From Paracoccus sphaerophysae (lineage in GTDB: Bacteria > Pseudomonadota > Alphaproteobacteria > Rhodobacterales > Rhodobacteraceae): a DNA stretch of 64,000 nucleotides. Location of the stretch: assembly GCF_000763805.1 (NCBI RefSeq), contig NZ_JRKS01000001.1:124001-188000 (forward strand), given 5' to 3'. The first letter of the stretch is position 1. Every line of letters begins with the position of its first letter. The position numbers and the translations under genes are program-made. Below, piece after piece: positions 19,760 to 28,431 of the stretch. The notes under the pieces were generated by a model that was not told the DNA's origin, made no database searches, and worked only from the letters and a program-made list of their open reading frames with translations.

Positions 19760-20088
19760 CAGACGAACTCTGGGCACTGGAAGAAGGCTGGTGGACGATG
19801 GGCGCGGCCGAGGCGCGGCGGCGGATGCATCCGTCCTGCGTCATGGTGCTGGCGGGCAGCGTGCTGCAGGGCGAAGCGATCCTGAACGGGATGGACACCG
19901 CCCCGCGCTGGGACGGTGTGCAGATGACCGACCGGCACGGGGTCGAGACCGAGGACTGCGTCGTGCTGGCCTATCGCGCCGCGGCGACCCGCAAGGGCGC
20001 GGCTTACGCGGCGCTGTGCTCCTCGACCTGGGTGCGGCAGGCCGAGGGCTGGCAGCTGATCCAGCACCAGCAGACCCCCGAAGGCTGA
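19756..20088 (+). CDS. SnoaL-like / NTF2-fold small protein
   Basis: This 110-residue protein ([20 protein letters not shown]...) has the pattern of the DUF4440/SnoaL-like family: an N-terminal helix with WxLE-x-GW, a VMVL strand, LAYRAAATRKG and a late SSTWVRQAEGWQLIQHQQTP, which matches the W-x-L-x-x-HQ-x-T ending of DUF4440 proteins. It probably binds a small ligand; the substrate is unknown. The GTG start overlaps the stop of the TraB-like gene, so the two are translationally coupled. Confidence 0.7.
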   Translation: MTDELWALEEGWWTMGAAEARRRMHPSCVMVLAGSVLQGEAILNGMDTAPRWDGVQMTDRHGVETEDCVVLAYRAAATRKGAAYAALCSSTWVRQAEGWQLIQHQQTPEG

Positions 20089-20092
20089 GCCG

Positions 20093-20812
20093 GTGCCGGA
20101 CCGCATGGGCGCGCTGCGCCGCCACATCCGCTTTCACGGCGCCTTCGTCGTCGGGGTGCTGGCGGCATTGCTTGCGTATCGCCTGCCGCCTACCGACCGC
20201 ATCCTGATCGGCGCCGACCTGTTCTGTGTCGTCTATCTCGCCACCACCGCCCTGTGGATCCGCGGCCGGTCCGGCGACGACCTGCGCGAGCACTTCGCCG
20301 ACGCCGACGAGGGCGGCCTGCTGATCGTCCTGATGGCGTTGTGGGCGGCCGGCATCAGCATGTTCGCCATCGCGGAAACGGTGCTGTCGGCGCAAGCCCA
20401 GTCCGGGCTGCGGCTGCGCCCGGTGCTGGCCCTGGGGGCGGTGCCGCTGGGCTGGGCGATGGTCCACACGGTGATGGCCTTCCACTATGCGCGGATGTTC
20501 TATGCGCAAGTGCAGGATGCCGGTGATGACGCCGGAGATGATGGCGACGCCGACGCCACCGGCGATGCGGGCAAGTCCGGCGACGCGGGCGGGCTCGATT
20601 TTCCCGGCGACACCACCGAGCCCGGCCCGTGGGAATTCCTGTATTACAGCTTCACGCTCGGGATGACCGCGCAGACCTCGGATATCGGTCTGACCACCAC
20701 GCCGATGCGGCGCGTCACGCTGTTCCACTCGGTGCTGAGCTTCTTCTACAACGCCGTCATCGTCGCGTTGGCGGTGAATGCCGGCATGGCGCTGGGGCAG
20801 GGCGGCGGCTGA
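20093..20812 (+). CDS. DUF1345 family membrane protein
   Basis: This 239-residue inner-membrane protein of unknown function has about five hydrophobic segments (FVVGVLAALLAYRL, LFCVVYLATTALWI, LIVLMALWAAGISMFAIAETVL, LALGAVPLGWAMVHTVMAFHY, VLSFFYNAVIVALAVNAGM). The DUF1345 signature EFLYYSFTLGMTAQTSDIGL is clear. An acidic Asp/Gly-rich stretch at about residues 141-166 is an insertion in the loop before this signature. The GTG at 20093 is four bases after the previous stop; an ATG at 20105 is an alternative. Confidence 0.8.
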   Translation: MPDRMGALRRHIRFHGAFVVGVLAALLAYRLPPTDRILIGADLFCVVYLATTALWIRGRSGDDLREHFADADEGGLLIVLMALWAAGISMFAIAETVLSAQAQSGLRLRPVLALGAVPLGWAMVHTVMAFHYARMFYAQVQDAGDDAGDDGDADATGDAGKSGDAGGLDFPGDTTEPGPWEFLYYSFTLGMTAQTSDIGLTTTPMRRVTLFHSVLSFFYNAVIVALAVNAGMALGQGGG

Positions 20813-20904
20813 GGGCTCCGCAAGGCGCGTTCTTCACATCGCCCGGCGCCGGGCCTATAAGCCGCGCAAAATCCCCGCATCGCGCGCGCCATGAAAGGTT
20901 ACCC

Positions 20905-21822
20905 ATGATCCAGGTTTTCGGCCACAAGGCCCCCGACACCGACTCGACCGGCTCGCCGCTGATCTGGGCCTGGTACCTGTCCGAGGTCCGCAAGACCCCG
21001 GCCAAGGCGGTGCTGCAGGGCACGCCCAACACCGAGGCGGTGTGGATGCTGGGCAAGTGGAAGCTGGACCTGCCCGAGGTGATCGAGGACGTGAAGGCGG
21101 GCGATCAGTGCGTGATCGTCGACACCAACAACCCGGGCGAACTGCCGGCCTCGATCAACGACGCCGAGGTGATCGAGATCATCGACCACCACCTGCTGGC
21201 CGGCGGCATCAAGACCCGCCTGCCGATCAACATCACCATCCGCCCGCTGGCCTGCACCGCGACGATCATGCACGACCTGATCGGCGACGACCTCGACCGC
21301 GCGCCGGACTGGGTCAAGGGCGTGATGCTGACCTGCATCCTGTCCGACACGCTGGAATTCCGCTCGCCCACCACCACGCCGCATGACCGCTGGGTGGCCG
21401 AAAAACTGGGGGCCGCTCTGGGCGTCTCGATCCCCGAGTATGCGACCGAGATGTTCACGGCGAAATCCGACGTCTCGTCCTTCTCGGACGCGGCGCTGCT
21501 GAAGATGGACAGCAAGGAATACGAGCTTGGCGGCAAGCAGATACGGATTTCCGTGCTGGAAACCACCGCGCCGCAGGTGCTGCTGGACCGCAAGGCGCAG
21601 CTGCTGGCCGCAATGCCCGGCGTCGCGGCCGAGGACGGCGCCGACGAGGTGATGCTGTTCATCGTCGACATCCTCAACGAACGCTCGACCCTGCTGGTGC
21701 CCAACGACTTCGTCCGCGCGGTCGCCGCCGCGTCCTTCGGGGTCCCGGTCGAGGGCGACAGCGTCGTCCTGCCTGGCGTGGTCAGCCGCAAGAAGCAGAT
21801 CATCCCGGCGCTGAAGCTGTAA
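20905..21822 (+). CDS. ppaC: Manganese-dependent inorganic pyrophosphatase (family II, DHH)
   Basis: This 305-residue enzyme hydrolyses pyrophosphate to drive biosynthesis. The DHH-superfamily motifs are in order: HKAPDTDSTGSP near residue 6, VIVDTNNPGE, IIDHHLLAGG, and DTLEFRSPTTTPHD. The C-terminal DHHA2 domain ends with SRKKQIIPAL. No CBS or DRTGG regulatory insertion is present. It is a single gene 92 bases after the DUF1345 gene. Confidence 0.95.
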   Translation: MIQVFGHKAPDTDSTGSPLIWAWYLSEVRKTPAKAVLQGTPNTEAVWMLGKWKLDLPEVIEDVKAGDQCVIVDTNNPGELPASINDAEVIEIIDHHLLAGGIKTRLPINITIRPLACTATIMHDLIGDDLDRAPDWVKGVMLTCILSDTLEFRSPTTTPHDRWVAEKLGAALGVSIPEYATEMFTAKSDVSSFSDAALLKMDSKEYELGGKQIRISVLETTAPQVLLDRKAQLLAAMPGVAAEDGADEVMLFIVDILNERSTLLVPNDFVRAVAAASFGVPVEGDSVVLPGVVSRKKQIIPALKL

Positions 21823-21919
21823 GGCCATCGCCTGTGAGGACCGCCGGACCGGGGGTTTTCCACACCTGGACCCCCGGAGGATATTTGGAACCGCCCGACG
21901 CGGCGGGAAAGGAGCCATC

Positions 21920-22780
21920 GTGACGCGGATCATCGACAGCCTGGCCGAGATCGCCCAGGGCTATGACGTGCTGTTCTGCGACCTGTGGGGCTGCGTGCAT
22001 AACGGCAAGGTGGCCTATCCGGCGGCGATCGCGGCGCTGCAGGATTTCCGGCGCGGCGGCGGCAAGGTGGCGCTGACGACCAACGCCCCCCGTCCGCGCC
22101 GGGCGGTGGCCGCGCAGATCGCGGCTCTGGACGTGCCCGAGGACGCTTGGGACGACATCGTGACCTCGGGCGATGCGGCGCAGGACGCGATGTTTTCCGG
22201 CCGGGTCGGCCGGCGCGTCTGGCACGTGGGGCCCGAGAAGGACCTGTCGTTCTTTACCGACACCCCGGACCCGCGCGCGGCCGCGATCACCCGCGTCGCC
22301 CCGGCCGAGGCCGAGGGCGTGGTCGTCACCGGCCTTTTCGACGACATGACCGAAACCCCCGCCGACTATCACGCGGCGCTGAGCGAGGTTGCCGCGCGGG
22401 GCCTGCCGCTGCTGTGCGCCAACCCCGACATCGTCGTCGATTTCGGCGAACAGCGGCTGTATTGCGCCGGCGCGCTCGCGCAGCTTTATGAACAGCTGGG
22501 CGGCGAGGCACTGTATTTCGGCAAGCCCCACGCCCCGATCTATGACCTCGCCCGGCGCCGGTTGGGCGTCTCGGGCGGGCGCGAGCTTGCCATCGGCGAC
22601 GGGATCGGCACCGATATCGCGGGGGCCGTGGCACAGGGGATCGATTCGATCTTCGTGACCGGCGGGCTCGCGGCCGAGCATATGGGGGGCAACGTGGAAC
22701 GACCCGAGGACGCGCTGCTGGCCGACTGGCTGAAGGCCGAGGGCCTGGCGCCGACCTACGCCATCGGACGGCTGCGGTGA
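21920..22780 (+). CDS. HAD-superfamily hydrolase, TIGR01459 (NagD-like subclass IIA)
   Basis: This 286-residue phosphatase-like protein carries HAD motif I as FCDLWGCVHNG, where the usual second Asp is replaced by a Trp-Gly-Cys context typical of TIGR01459. It also has TTNAPRPR (motif II), FGKPHAPIYDLA (motif III Lys) and AIGDGIGTDIAGA (motif IV). The substrate is unknown. A GTG start is preceded by AAAGGAG. Its stop overlaps the GTG of the VOC gene. Confidence 0.85.
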   Translation: MTRIIDSLAEIAQGYDVLFCDLWGCVHNGKVAYPAAIAALQDFRRGGGKVALTTNAPRPRRAVAAQIAALDVPEDAWDDIVTSGDAAQDAMFSGRVGRRVWHVGPEKDLSFFTDTPDPRAAAITRVAPAEAEGVVVTGLFDDMTETPADYHAALSEVAARGLPLLCANPDIVVDFGEQRLYCAGALAQLYEQLGGEALYFGKPHAPIYDLARRRLGVSGGRELAIGDGIGTDIAGAVAQGIDSIFVTGGLAAEHMGGNVERPEDALLADWLKAEGLAPTYAIGRLR

Positions 22781-23295
22781 GCGCGCGGCCCGTCGCCTCT
22801 CCGCCCCAGCCGGCGCCGCCCGGGACGCGGGTGGGCCATGTCCATCTGAAGGTCACCGATCTCGACCGCGCCATCGCCTTCTATTCCGGCGTGCTGGGCT
22901 TCGAGCTGATGCAGCGTTACGGGCCGCAGGCGGCGTTCCTGGGCGCGGGCGGCTATCACCACCATATCGGCCTGAATACCTGGGAGTCCGCCGGCGGCAC
23001 CCCGCCGCCGCCCGGCCATACCGGCCTGTATCACAGCGCCTTCCTGTATCCCGACCGGGCTTCGCTGGGCCGGGTTCTGGCACGCGTAATCGCCGCCGGC
23101 ATCCCGCTGGACGGGGCCGCCGATCACGGGGTCAGCGAGGCGATCTATCTGCGCGACCCCGACGGCAACGGGGTGGAACTGTATCGCGACCGTCCGTCCG
23201 AAGAATGGCCGCTGGACGCGCACGGCGGCATCTCGATGGTGAACCGGCCGCTGGACCTCGAAGCGTTGCTGGCCGAGGCGGAAACGCAGCGGTAA
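22777..23295 (+). CDS. VOC (glyoxalase/bleomycin-resistance/dioxygenase) family protein
   Basis: This 172-residue protein resembles the N-terminal half of CatE-type catechol-2,3-dioxygenases. It has VGHVHLKVTDLDRAIAFYSGVLGFEL, a metal-binding His pair region GGYHHHIGLNTWES, and YLRDPDGNGVELYRD, the Glu-bearing strand at the end of the VOC fold. The H...H...E triad implies metal binding, but the substrate is unknown. The GTG start overlaps the upstream stop codon. Confidence 0.82.
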   Translation: MSARPVASPPQPAPPGTRVGHVHLKVTDLDRAIAFYSGVLGFELMQRYGPQAAFLGAGGYHHHIGLNTWESAGGTPPPPGHTGLYHSAFLYPDRASLGRVLARVIAAGIPLDGAADHGVSEAIYLRDPDGNGVELYRDRPSEEWPLDAHGGISMVNRPLDLEALLAEAETQR

Positions 23296-23385
23296 CAATA
23301 TTAGTTCGCCCGCGCCCGGGCGGATATTTTCTTGCGCGACGGTCCCGCCGGTGCTATGCCGCAATGCAGCAACGACGGGCGCATC

Positions 23386-23832
23386 ATGATGCTGGACAAC
23401 CAACCGCGCGGCACCATCGTCATCGAGGATCTCGAGGTCGGGATGATGCGGTATCTGCAGAAGCAGGTCACCGACGCCGATATCGAGATGTTCGCCGAGG
23501 TCTCGACCGACCGCAATCCGGTGCATCTAGACGAGGCCTATGCCCGCGACACGATCTTCGAGGGGCGGATCGCCCACGGGATGCTGACCGCCGGCCTGAT
23601 TTCGGCCGTGATCGGCGAACAGCTGCCCGGCCACGGCACGGTCTATCTGGGCCAGACGCTGAAATTCATGGCCCCTGTGCGGCCCGGCGACGTGGTCCGG
23701 GCCGAGGTGCAGGTGGAATCGATCGACCACGGGAAACGGCGCGTCACCCTTGCCACCCGCTGCCTGGTCGGCGATACCGTCGTGCTGAAAGGCGAGGCGG
23801 TCGTCCTGGCACCCTCGCGCAAGTTCGACTGA
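23386..23832 (+). CDS. MaoC-like (R)-enoyl-CoA hydratase
   Basis: This 148-residue single hot-dog domain protein has the hydratase-2 motif FAEVSTDRNPVHLDEAYA followed by GRIAHGML, placing the catalytic Asp and His about five residues apart. The C-terminal part has VVRAEVQVESID and ends near RKFD. Such proteins can feed (R)-3-hydroxyacyl-CoA into polyhydroxyalkanoate synthesis (PhaJ), and this genome has a pha locus 13 kb away, but that link is inference. ATG at 23386 or the adjacent ATG at 23389 could be the start. Confidence 0.82.
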   Translation: MMLDNQPRGTIVIEDLEVGMMRYLQKQVTDADIEMFAEVSTDRNPVHLDEAYARDTIFEGRIAHGMLTAGLISAVIGEQLPGHGTVYLGQTLKFMAPVRPGDVVRAEVQVESIDHGKRRVTLATRCLVGDTVVLKGEAVVLAPSRKFD

Positions 23833-23873
23833 AGGGCCTGCGTGGCCGCCGAGGGCCGATGCAGAATCCTCCG

Positions 23874-24818
23874 ATGCACCTTCACCGCGACTGGCGCGGC
23901 CTTCCGGCTTCGGCCCGGGGCGCGACGGTGGCGATGGGGAATTTCGACGGCGTCCACCTGGGCCATCGCGCGGTGATCGACGCGGCCCGCGCCGCCCGGC
24001 CCGACGCGCCGCTGGGCGTGGTCACGTTCGAGCCGCATCCGCGCGAATATTTCGCCGCGCTCGTGAACCGCGACGATCCGCCGTTCCGGCTGATGAACCC
24101 CCAGGCCCGCGCCAACCGGCTGGCCCGCCACGGGGTCAGCCAGCTCTATGAGCTGCCCTTCGGCCCGGTGCTGGCCGCCCTGACGCCCGAGGACTTCGCC
24201 CGCGAGGTGCTGGCCGAGGGGCTGGGCGTCGCCCATGTCGCCATCGGCGCCGATTTCCGCTTTGGCCGCGACCGGGCGGGGGATGCCGCCGCGCTCGCCT
24301 CCCTGGGCGAGCGGCTGGGCTTTGGCGTCACCATCGTGCCCCTGGTCGCCCACGGCGCGGCGCGGGCGAGTTCGACCGCCATCCGCACCGCCCTGGCCGA
24401 GGGCCGCCCCCGCGACGCCGAGCGGATGCTGGGCCACTGGCACCGGATCGAGGGCGAGGTGGTGCACGGCGCCAAGCGCGGCCGCGAGCTGGGCTATCCG
24501 ACCGCCAACATGGCCGTGGACGGGCTGCACCTGCCGAAACTTGGGGTCTATGCCGTGCTGGTCGACGTGATGACCGGCCCGCATCGCGGCAGCTATCGCG
24601 GCGTCGCCAGCCTGGGCGTGCGCCCGATGTTCGGCGAGAACACCCCGAACCTGGAAACACATCTGTTCGACTTCGAGGGCGACCTGTACGGCCAGCAGCT
24701 TTCGGTCGCGCTGGTCGATTATCTGCGCCCCGAGGCGACTTTTGACGGGCTGGACGCGCTGATCGCGCAGATGCAGGCCGACGAGGCCGCCGCCCGCCGG
24801 ATCCTGGGTGCGGCCTGA
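23874..24818 (+). CDS. ribF: Bifunctional riboflavin kinase / FAD synthetase
   Basis: This 314-residue enzyme converts riboflavin to FMN and FAD. The N-terminal nucleotidyltransferase has AMGNFDGVHLGHRAVI and TFEPHPREYF, then IGADFRFGRDRAGDA and STAIRTALAEGRP. The C-terminal kinase has GYPTANMAVDG and the catalytic NLETHLFDFEGDLYG with its conserved ETH. I prefer the ATG giving MHLHRDWRGLP; an ATG five codons upstream is possible. It overlaps the next gene by one base (TGATG). Confidence 0.94.
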   Translation: MHLHRDWRGLPASARGATVAMGNFDGVHLGHRAVIDAARAARPDAPLGVVTFEPHPREYFAALVNRDDPPFRLMNPQARANRLARHGVSQLYELPFGPVLAALTPEDFAREVLAEGLGVAHVAIGADFRFGRDRAGDAAALASLGERLGFGVTIVPLVAHGAARASSTAIRTALAEGRPRDAERMLGHWHRIEGEVVHGAKRGRELGYPTANMAVDGLHLPKLGVYAVLVDVMTGPHRGSYRGVASLGVRPMFGENTPNLETHLFDFEGDLYGQQLSVALVDYLRPEATFDGLDALIAQMQADEAAARRILGAA

Positions 24819-25258
24819 TGCGCGAACGCTTCTGGGAACTGCCGCTGGCCGACCTGTCCGCCGCCGAGTGGGAAGCGCTCTGCGACGGCTGCGGCAAGTG
24901 TTGCCTGAACAAGATCGAGTATGACGACGACGGCAGCGTCGATTTCACCCGCGTCGCCTGCCGCCTGCTGGACGGGGAAAGCTGCCGCTGTTCGTCCTAT
25001 CCCAACCGCCACGACTTCGTCCCCGACTGCGTGGTGCTGACCCCCGCCAAGCTGAAGGAGATTGCCTGGTGGCTGCCCGCCACCTGCGCCTATCGCCTGC
25101 GCGCCGAGGGCAAGCCGCTGTATGACTGGCACCACCTGATCTCGGGCGACCCCGAGTCGATCCACCGCGCCGGCGCCTCGGTGCGCGGCTGGACGGTCAG
25201 CGAGCTGGCGGTGACCGAGGACGACTGGGACCAGTACGTGATCGAGGATCTGTCGTGA
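24818..25258 (+). CDS. YcgN-like cysteine-cluster protein (UPF0260)
   Basis: This 146-residue protein has the family Cys cluster CDGCGKCCLNKIEYDD at about residues 25-40, a second CRLLDGESCRCSSYPNR and a late DC, suggesting metal or Fe-S binding. The function of YcgN-type proteins is not established. It is coupled to ribF (TGATG) and to the threonine aldolase (GTGA), which suggests a three-gene operon. Confidence 0.85.
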   Translation: MRERFWELPLADLSAAEWEALCDGCGKCCLNKIEYDDDGSVDFTRVACRLLDGESCRCSSYPNRHDFVPDCVVLTPAKLKEIAWWLPATCAYRLRAEGKPLYDWHHLISGDPESIHRAGASVRGWTVSELAVTEDDWDQYVIEDLS

Positions 25259-26286
25259 ATTTCGGATCGGACAACGCCTCGGGCGTGCATCCCCGGATCA
25301 TGGCCGCGCTGGCCGCCGCCAATGACGGCATCGCGGCCTCCTATGGCCGGGACGCGCTGACCGCGCAGGCGCAGGACCGGGTGCGCGAGGTGTTCGACGC
25401 CCCCGAAGCGGCGGTATTCCTGCTGGGCACCGGCACCGGGGCGAACGCGCTGGCGCTGGCGCAGCTGTGCCCGCCCTGGGGGCGCATCTTCTGCCACGAG
25501 ACGGCGCATATCGAGACCTCGGAAAGTGGCGCCCCGGCCTGGATGGCGGGGGGCGCGCAGCTGGCGCTGGTCGGCGGCGACTGGGGGCGGATGACGCCGG
25601 AGGCGCTGGCGGCGCGGATCGCGGATTACCCGCAGGAAGACGAGCATGACGGGCTCAACGCCGTCCTGTCGGTGACGAACGCGACCGAATGGGGCACCGT
25701 CCACGGCCCCACGGCGGTGTCCGCGCTGGCGCGGGTCGCGCGGGAGGCGGGCCTGGCCGTGCACATGGACGGCGCCCGGCTGGGCAACGCGCTGGCCGCG
25801 ACCGGCGCCGCGCCCGCCGACATGACCTGGCGCGCGGGGGTAGATGCGCTCTCGCTGGGCGGGACGAAAAGCGGCTGCATGGCGCTCGAGGCGGTGGTGT
25901 TCTTCGATCCCGAACGCGCGCACAGCTTCAGCTTTCGCCGGATGCGGGCCGGGCATCTGTGGTCCAAGCACCGCTTTCTGGCCGCGCAGATGCTGGCCTG
26001 GCTGGACGGCGATCTGTGGCTGGACCTGGCCCGCCACGCCAACGCGGCGGCGTCCGAGCTGGCCTCGGTGCTGGGCGGGGCAGGGCGCCCGCCACTGGGG
26101 CCGGTCGAGGCGAACGAGGTCTTCGTCCGCCTGCCGCGGACCGAGATCGCCCGCCTGCGCGCGGCGGGGCTCCGGGCGGCGGACTGGCCGAACCGGGGCG
26201 ACGATGCCGGGAACGGGACGATCCGGCTGGTGACCAGCTGGGCGACGACGGACGAGGAGATCGCGGCGCTGCGGGCGGTCCTGTAG
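25255..26286 (+). CDS. ltaE: Low-specificity L-threonine aldolase (beta-eliminating lyase family)
   Basis: This 343-residue PLP enzyme cleaves L-threonine or allo-threonine to glycine and acetaldehyde. The opening NFGSDNASGVHPRIMAAL is typical. The cofactor-binding Asp lies in HMDGARLGNAL and the Schiff-base Lys in ALSLGGTKSGCMALEA. The substrate-binding Arg is expected in the IRLVTSWATT strand near the end. The start is GTG overlapping the YcgN-like stop. It converges on cinA with 16 bases between. Confidence 0.86.
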   Translation: MNFGSDNASGVHPRIMAALAAANDGIAASYGRDALTAQAQDRVREVFDAPEAAVFLLGTGTGANALALAQLCPPWGRIFCHETAHIETSESGAPAWMAGGAQLALVGGDWGRMTPEALAARIADYPQEDEHDGLNAVLSVTNATEWGTVHGPTAVSALARVAREAGLAVHMDGARLGNALAATGAAPADMTWRAGVDALSLGGTKSGCMALEAVVFFDPERAHSFSFRRMRAGHLWSKHRFLAAQMLAWLDGDLWLDLARHANAAASELASVLGGAGRPPLGPVEANEVFVRLPRTEIARLRAAGLRAADWPNRGDDAGNGTIRLVTSWATTDEEIAALRAVL

Positions 26287-26302
26287 CGAGGGGCCCGGCG
26301 CC

Positions 26303-26779
26303 TCAGTCTACGGCGACCAGCACCATCCGCAGCGCATGGTCCACCGTGGCCTCGCGCACCGCGCGGCGGCCGAGCGGTCCGAAATCCACCGTCTCGGTCC
26401 GCACCCCGCCCGCATCGGCGAGGCCGAAGCAGACCCGCCCCTCGGGCTTGAACTCGGACCCGCCCGGCCCGGCGATCCCGGTCACCGCGATTGCGACCGC
26501 CGCCCTCGACCGCCCCAGCGCGCCGCCCGCCATCTCGGCCGCGATCTCTTCGCTGACCGCGCCGAACGCCTTCAGCGTGGCGGGGCGGATGCCCAGCATA
26601 TCGATCTTGGCGGCGTTGGAATAGGTGACGAAGCCGCGGTCGACCACGTCGGACGACCCCGGCACCTCGGTCAGCGTCGCCGCGATCAGCCCGCCGGTGC
26701 AGCTTTCGGCTGTGGCGATCATCTCGCCCCGGGCGCGCATCCGCGCCAGCAGACGGGTTGCGAGATCCGCCAATTCCAT
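26303..26779 (-). CDS. cinA: CinA-type nicotinamide-nucleotide amidohydrolase
   Basis: This 158-residue stand-alone CinA C-terminal domain deamidates nicotinamide mononucleotide in pyridine-nucleotide recycling. Signature residues are ESCTGGLIAATLTEVPGSS with the catalytic Ser/Thr, FVTYSNAAKIDMLG and AIAVTGIAGPGGSE. The start ATG overlaps the pgpA stop by one base pair of codons (ATGA). It is the last gene of the ispDF-pgpA-cinA set. Confidence 0.92.
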   Translation of the reverse strand: MELADLATRLLARMRARGEMIATAESCTGGLIAATLTEVPGSSDVVDRGFVTYSNAAKIDMLGIRPATLKAFGAVSEEIAAEMAGGALGRSRAAVAIAVTGIAGPGGSEFKPEGRVCFGLADAGGVRTETVDFGPLGRRAVREATVDHALRMVLVAVD

Positions 26780-27267
26780 CACATCAGCCCGTGCGAGATG
26801 CCTGCCGCGACGACGGAGCAGACCGCGGCAAAGACCCCGGCCCAGATGTCGTCCAGCATGACGCCCGCGGCATCGGCGCGGCGGTCGGCGCGGCCGATGA
26901 TCCACGGCTTCCAGATGTCGAACAGCCGGAACAGGACGAACGGGACCACCAGCCCCGGCCACGGCACCACGTCCGAGGGCAGCCCGGCGAACCAGAACCC
27001 GGCCGAGGTGGCGCACAGCGCGATCAGCTGGCCCGTGACCTCGTCGATGACGATTTCGCTGCGGTCCTTGTCGGCCATGCCCGCGGTCCAGCGCCGCACC
27101 GACCAGAACCCGGCGAGTATCGCGGCCACCGTCGCCAGCGCCACCAGCGGGAAATGCCCGATCCGGTGCAGGGCATAGCCCAGCAGGATCGTCGCCGCCG
27201 AGGCCCAGGTCCCCGACGCCGGCCGCAGATAGCCGAGCCCGAAGCCGGTCGCGATCAGCCGGTCCAT
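26779..27267 (-). CDS. pgpA: Phosphatidylglycerophosphatase A
   Basis: This 162-residue membrane enzyme dephosphorylates phosphatidylglycerophosphate to phosphatidylglycerol. The PgpA motifs GYLRPASGTWAS near the N-terminus, the IVIDEVTGQLIAL metal-site region and FRLFDIWKPWIIGRAD are clear. A late segment GVMLDDIWAGVFAA completes the signature. About four hydrophobic segments are visible. Its stop/start overlaps cinA and its start overlaps the ispDF stop, indicating one transcript. Confidence 0.94.
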   Translation of the reverse strand: MDRLIATGFGLGYLRPASGTWASAATILLGYALHRIGHFPLVALATVAAILAGFWSVRRWTAGMADKDRSEIVIDEVTGQLIALCATSAGFWFAGLPSDVVPWPGLVVPFVLFRLFDIWKPWIIGRADRRADAAGVMLDDIWAGVFAAVCSVVAAGISHGLM

Positions 27268-28424
27268 CACGCGCCCCCGATCAGCGTGGCGGTGGCGATT
27301 GCGGCGATGCCTTCCTCGCGGCCGGTGAAGCCCAGCCGCTCCGAGGTCGTGGCCTTGACGCTGACCCGGTCGGGCGCGACGCCCATGATCTCGGCCAGCC
27401 GCGCCTGCATCGCCGCCGCATGGGGTCCGATCTTGGGCCGTTCGCAGATGAGCGTCACGTCTGCATTGCCGAGGCGATAACCCATCCGCCCCGCCAGTTC
27501 CGCGGCGTGGCGCAGGAAGATGTCGGACGCCGCCCCCTTCCATTGCGGGTCCGAGGGCGGGAAGTGCCGCCCGATATCCCCTTGCGCCAGCGCGCCATAG
27601 ATCGCGTCGGTCAGCGCGTGCATCCCCACATCGGCGTCGGAATGACCGACCAGCCCGAGATCATGGGGGACCGCAATTCCGCACAGCCAGACCCGGTCCC
27701 CCGGTCCGAAGGCGTGCACATCATAGCCGTTGCCCAGCCGCACATCCATGTTGCGCCTTTTCGTGATCCGTTCGGCCCGCGCCATGTCGCCCGGCCAGGT
27801 GAGTTTCAGGTTGTCCTCGTCGCCCGGCACGATGGTCACCGGGATGCCGTGGCGATGGGCAAGCTCGACGTCATCGGCCGCCCCCCGGCTGTCGGCACGA
27901 TGCGCCGCGAGGATCGCGTCCAGCGCAAAGCCCTGCGGCGTCTGGGCGCGATACAGCCCCTCGCGGTCCGCAAAGCCCGTCACGCGGTCAACGGCCCCTC
28001 GCCACAGCGCATCGGTCACCGCCAGCGCGGGCGCGGCGGCGGGGGCACCGGCGGCGAGGGCATCCAGTACGGCGTCGATCACCGGCGGTGCGACCAGCGG
28101 CCGAGCGCCGTCATGGATCAGCACATGGCCCAGGCCGGACCCGTCCAGGGTCTCGAGCCCCGCGCGGACGCTGCCGCTGCGGGTGTCGCGGCCCGCGACG
28201 AGCGTGACCCGGCCCCCAAGCTCCGCGATCGCCCGTCCCATGTCGTCCGGGTGGACCACAACCACGATACGCGCGAATCCCTGAAACGCGCCGATCGCCC
28301 GGTCCAGCACCGTGCGGCCGGACAGCGCCTGCCACTGCTTGGGAAGATCGCCGCCCATCCGGCTGCCACGCCCGGCGGCCGAGATCAGCACCGCCGTCCG
28401 GGCGGCGAGGGGGTGCGTGCTCAT
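27267..28424 (-). CDS. ispDF: Bifunctional IspD/IspF of the MEP isoprenoid pathway
   Basis: This 385-residue fusion joins 2-C-methyl-D-erythritol 4-phosphate cytidylyltransferase (residues about 1-225; [19 protein letters not shown] and HDGARPLV) to 2-C-methyl-D-erythritol 2,4-cyclodiphosphate synthase (about 230-385; [15 protein letters not shown] with metal-binding Asp and His, [16 protein letters not shown] and [16 protein letters not shown]). Alphaproteobacteria commonly carry this fusion. It lies 7 bases downstream of nrdJ. Confidence 0.96.
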   Translation of the reverse strand: MSTHPLAARTAVLISAAGRGSRMGGDLPKQWQALSGRTVLDRAIGAFQGFARIVVVVHPDDMGRAIAELGGRVTLVAGRDTRSGSVRAGLETLDGSGLGHVLIHDGARPLVAPPVIDAVLDALAAGAPAAAPALAVTDALWRGAVDRVTGFADREGLYRAQTPQGFALDAILAAHRADSRGAADDVELAHRHGIPVTIVPGDEDNLKLTWPGDMARAERITKRRNMDVRLGNGYDVHAFGPGDRVWLCGIAVPHDLGLVGHSDADVGMHALTDAIYGALAQGDIGRHFPPSDPQWKGAASDIFLRHAAELAGRMGYRLGNADVTLICERPKIGPHAAAMQARLAEIMGVAPDRVSVKATTSERLGFTGREEGIAAIATATLIGGA

Positions 28425-28431
28425 CGCCTGG

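Noticed and set aside
23205-23873. Extended ribF reading frame across the MaoC gene
   Set aside because: The upstream part is antiphase to real VOC and MaoC coding sequence and lacks homology; the conserved enzyme begins at MHLHRDW.
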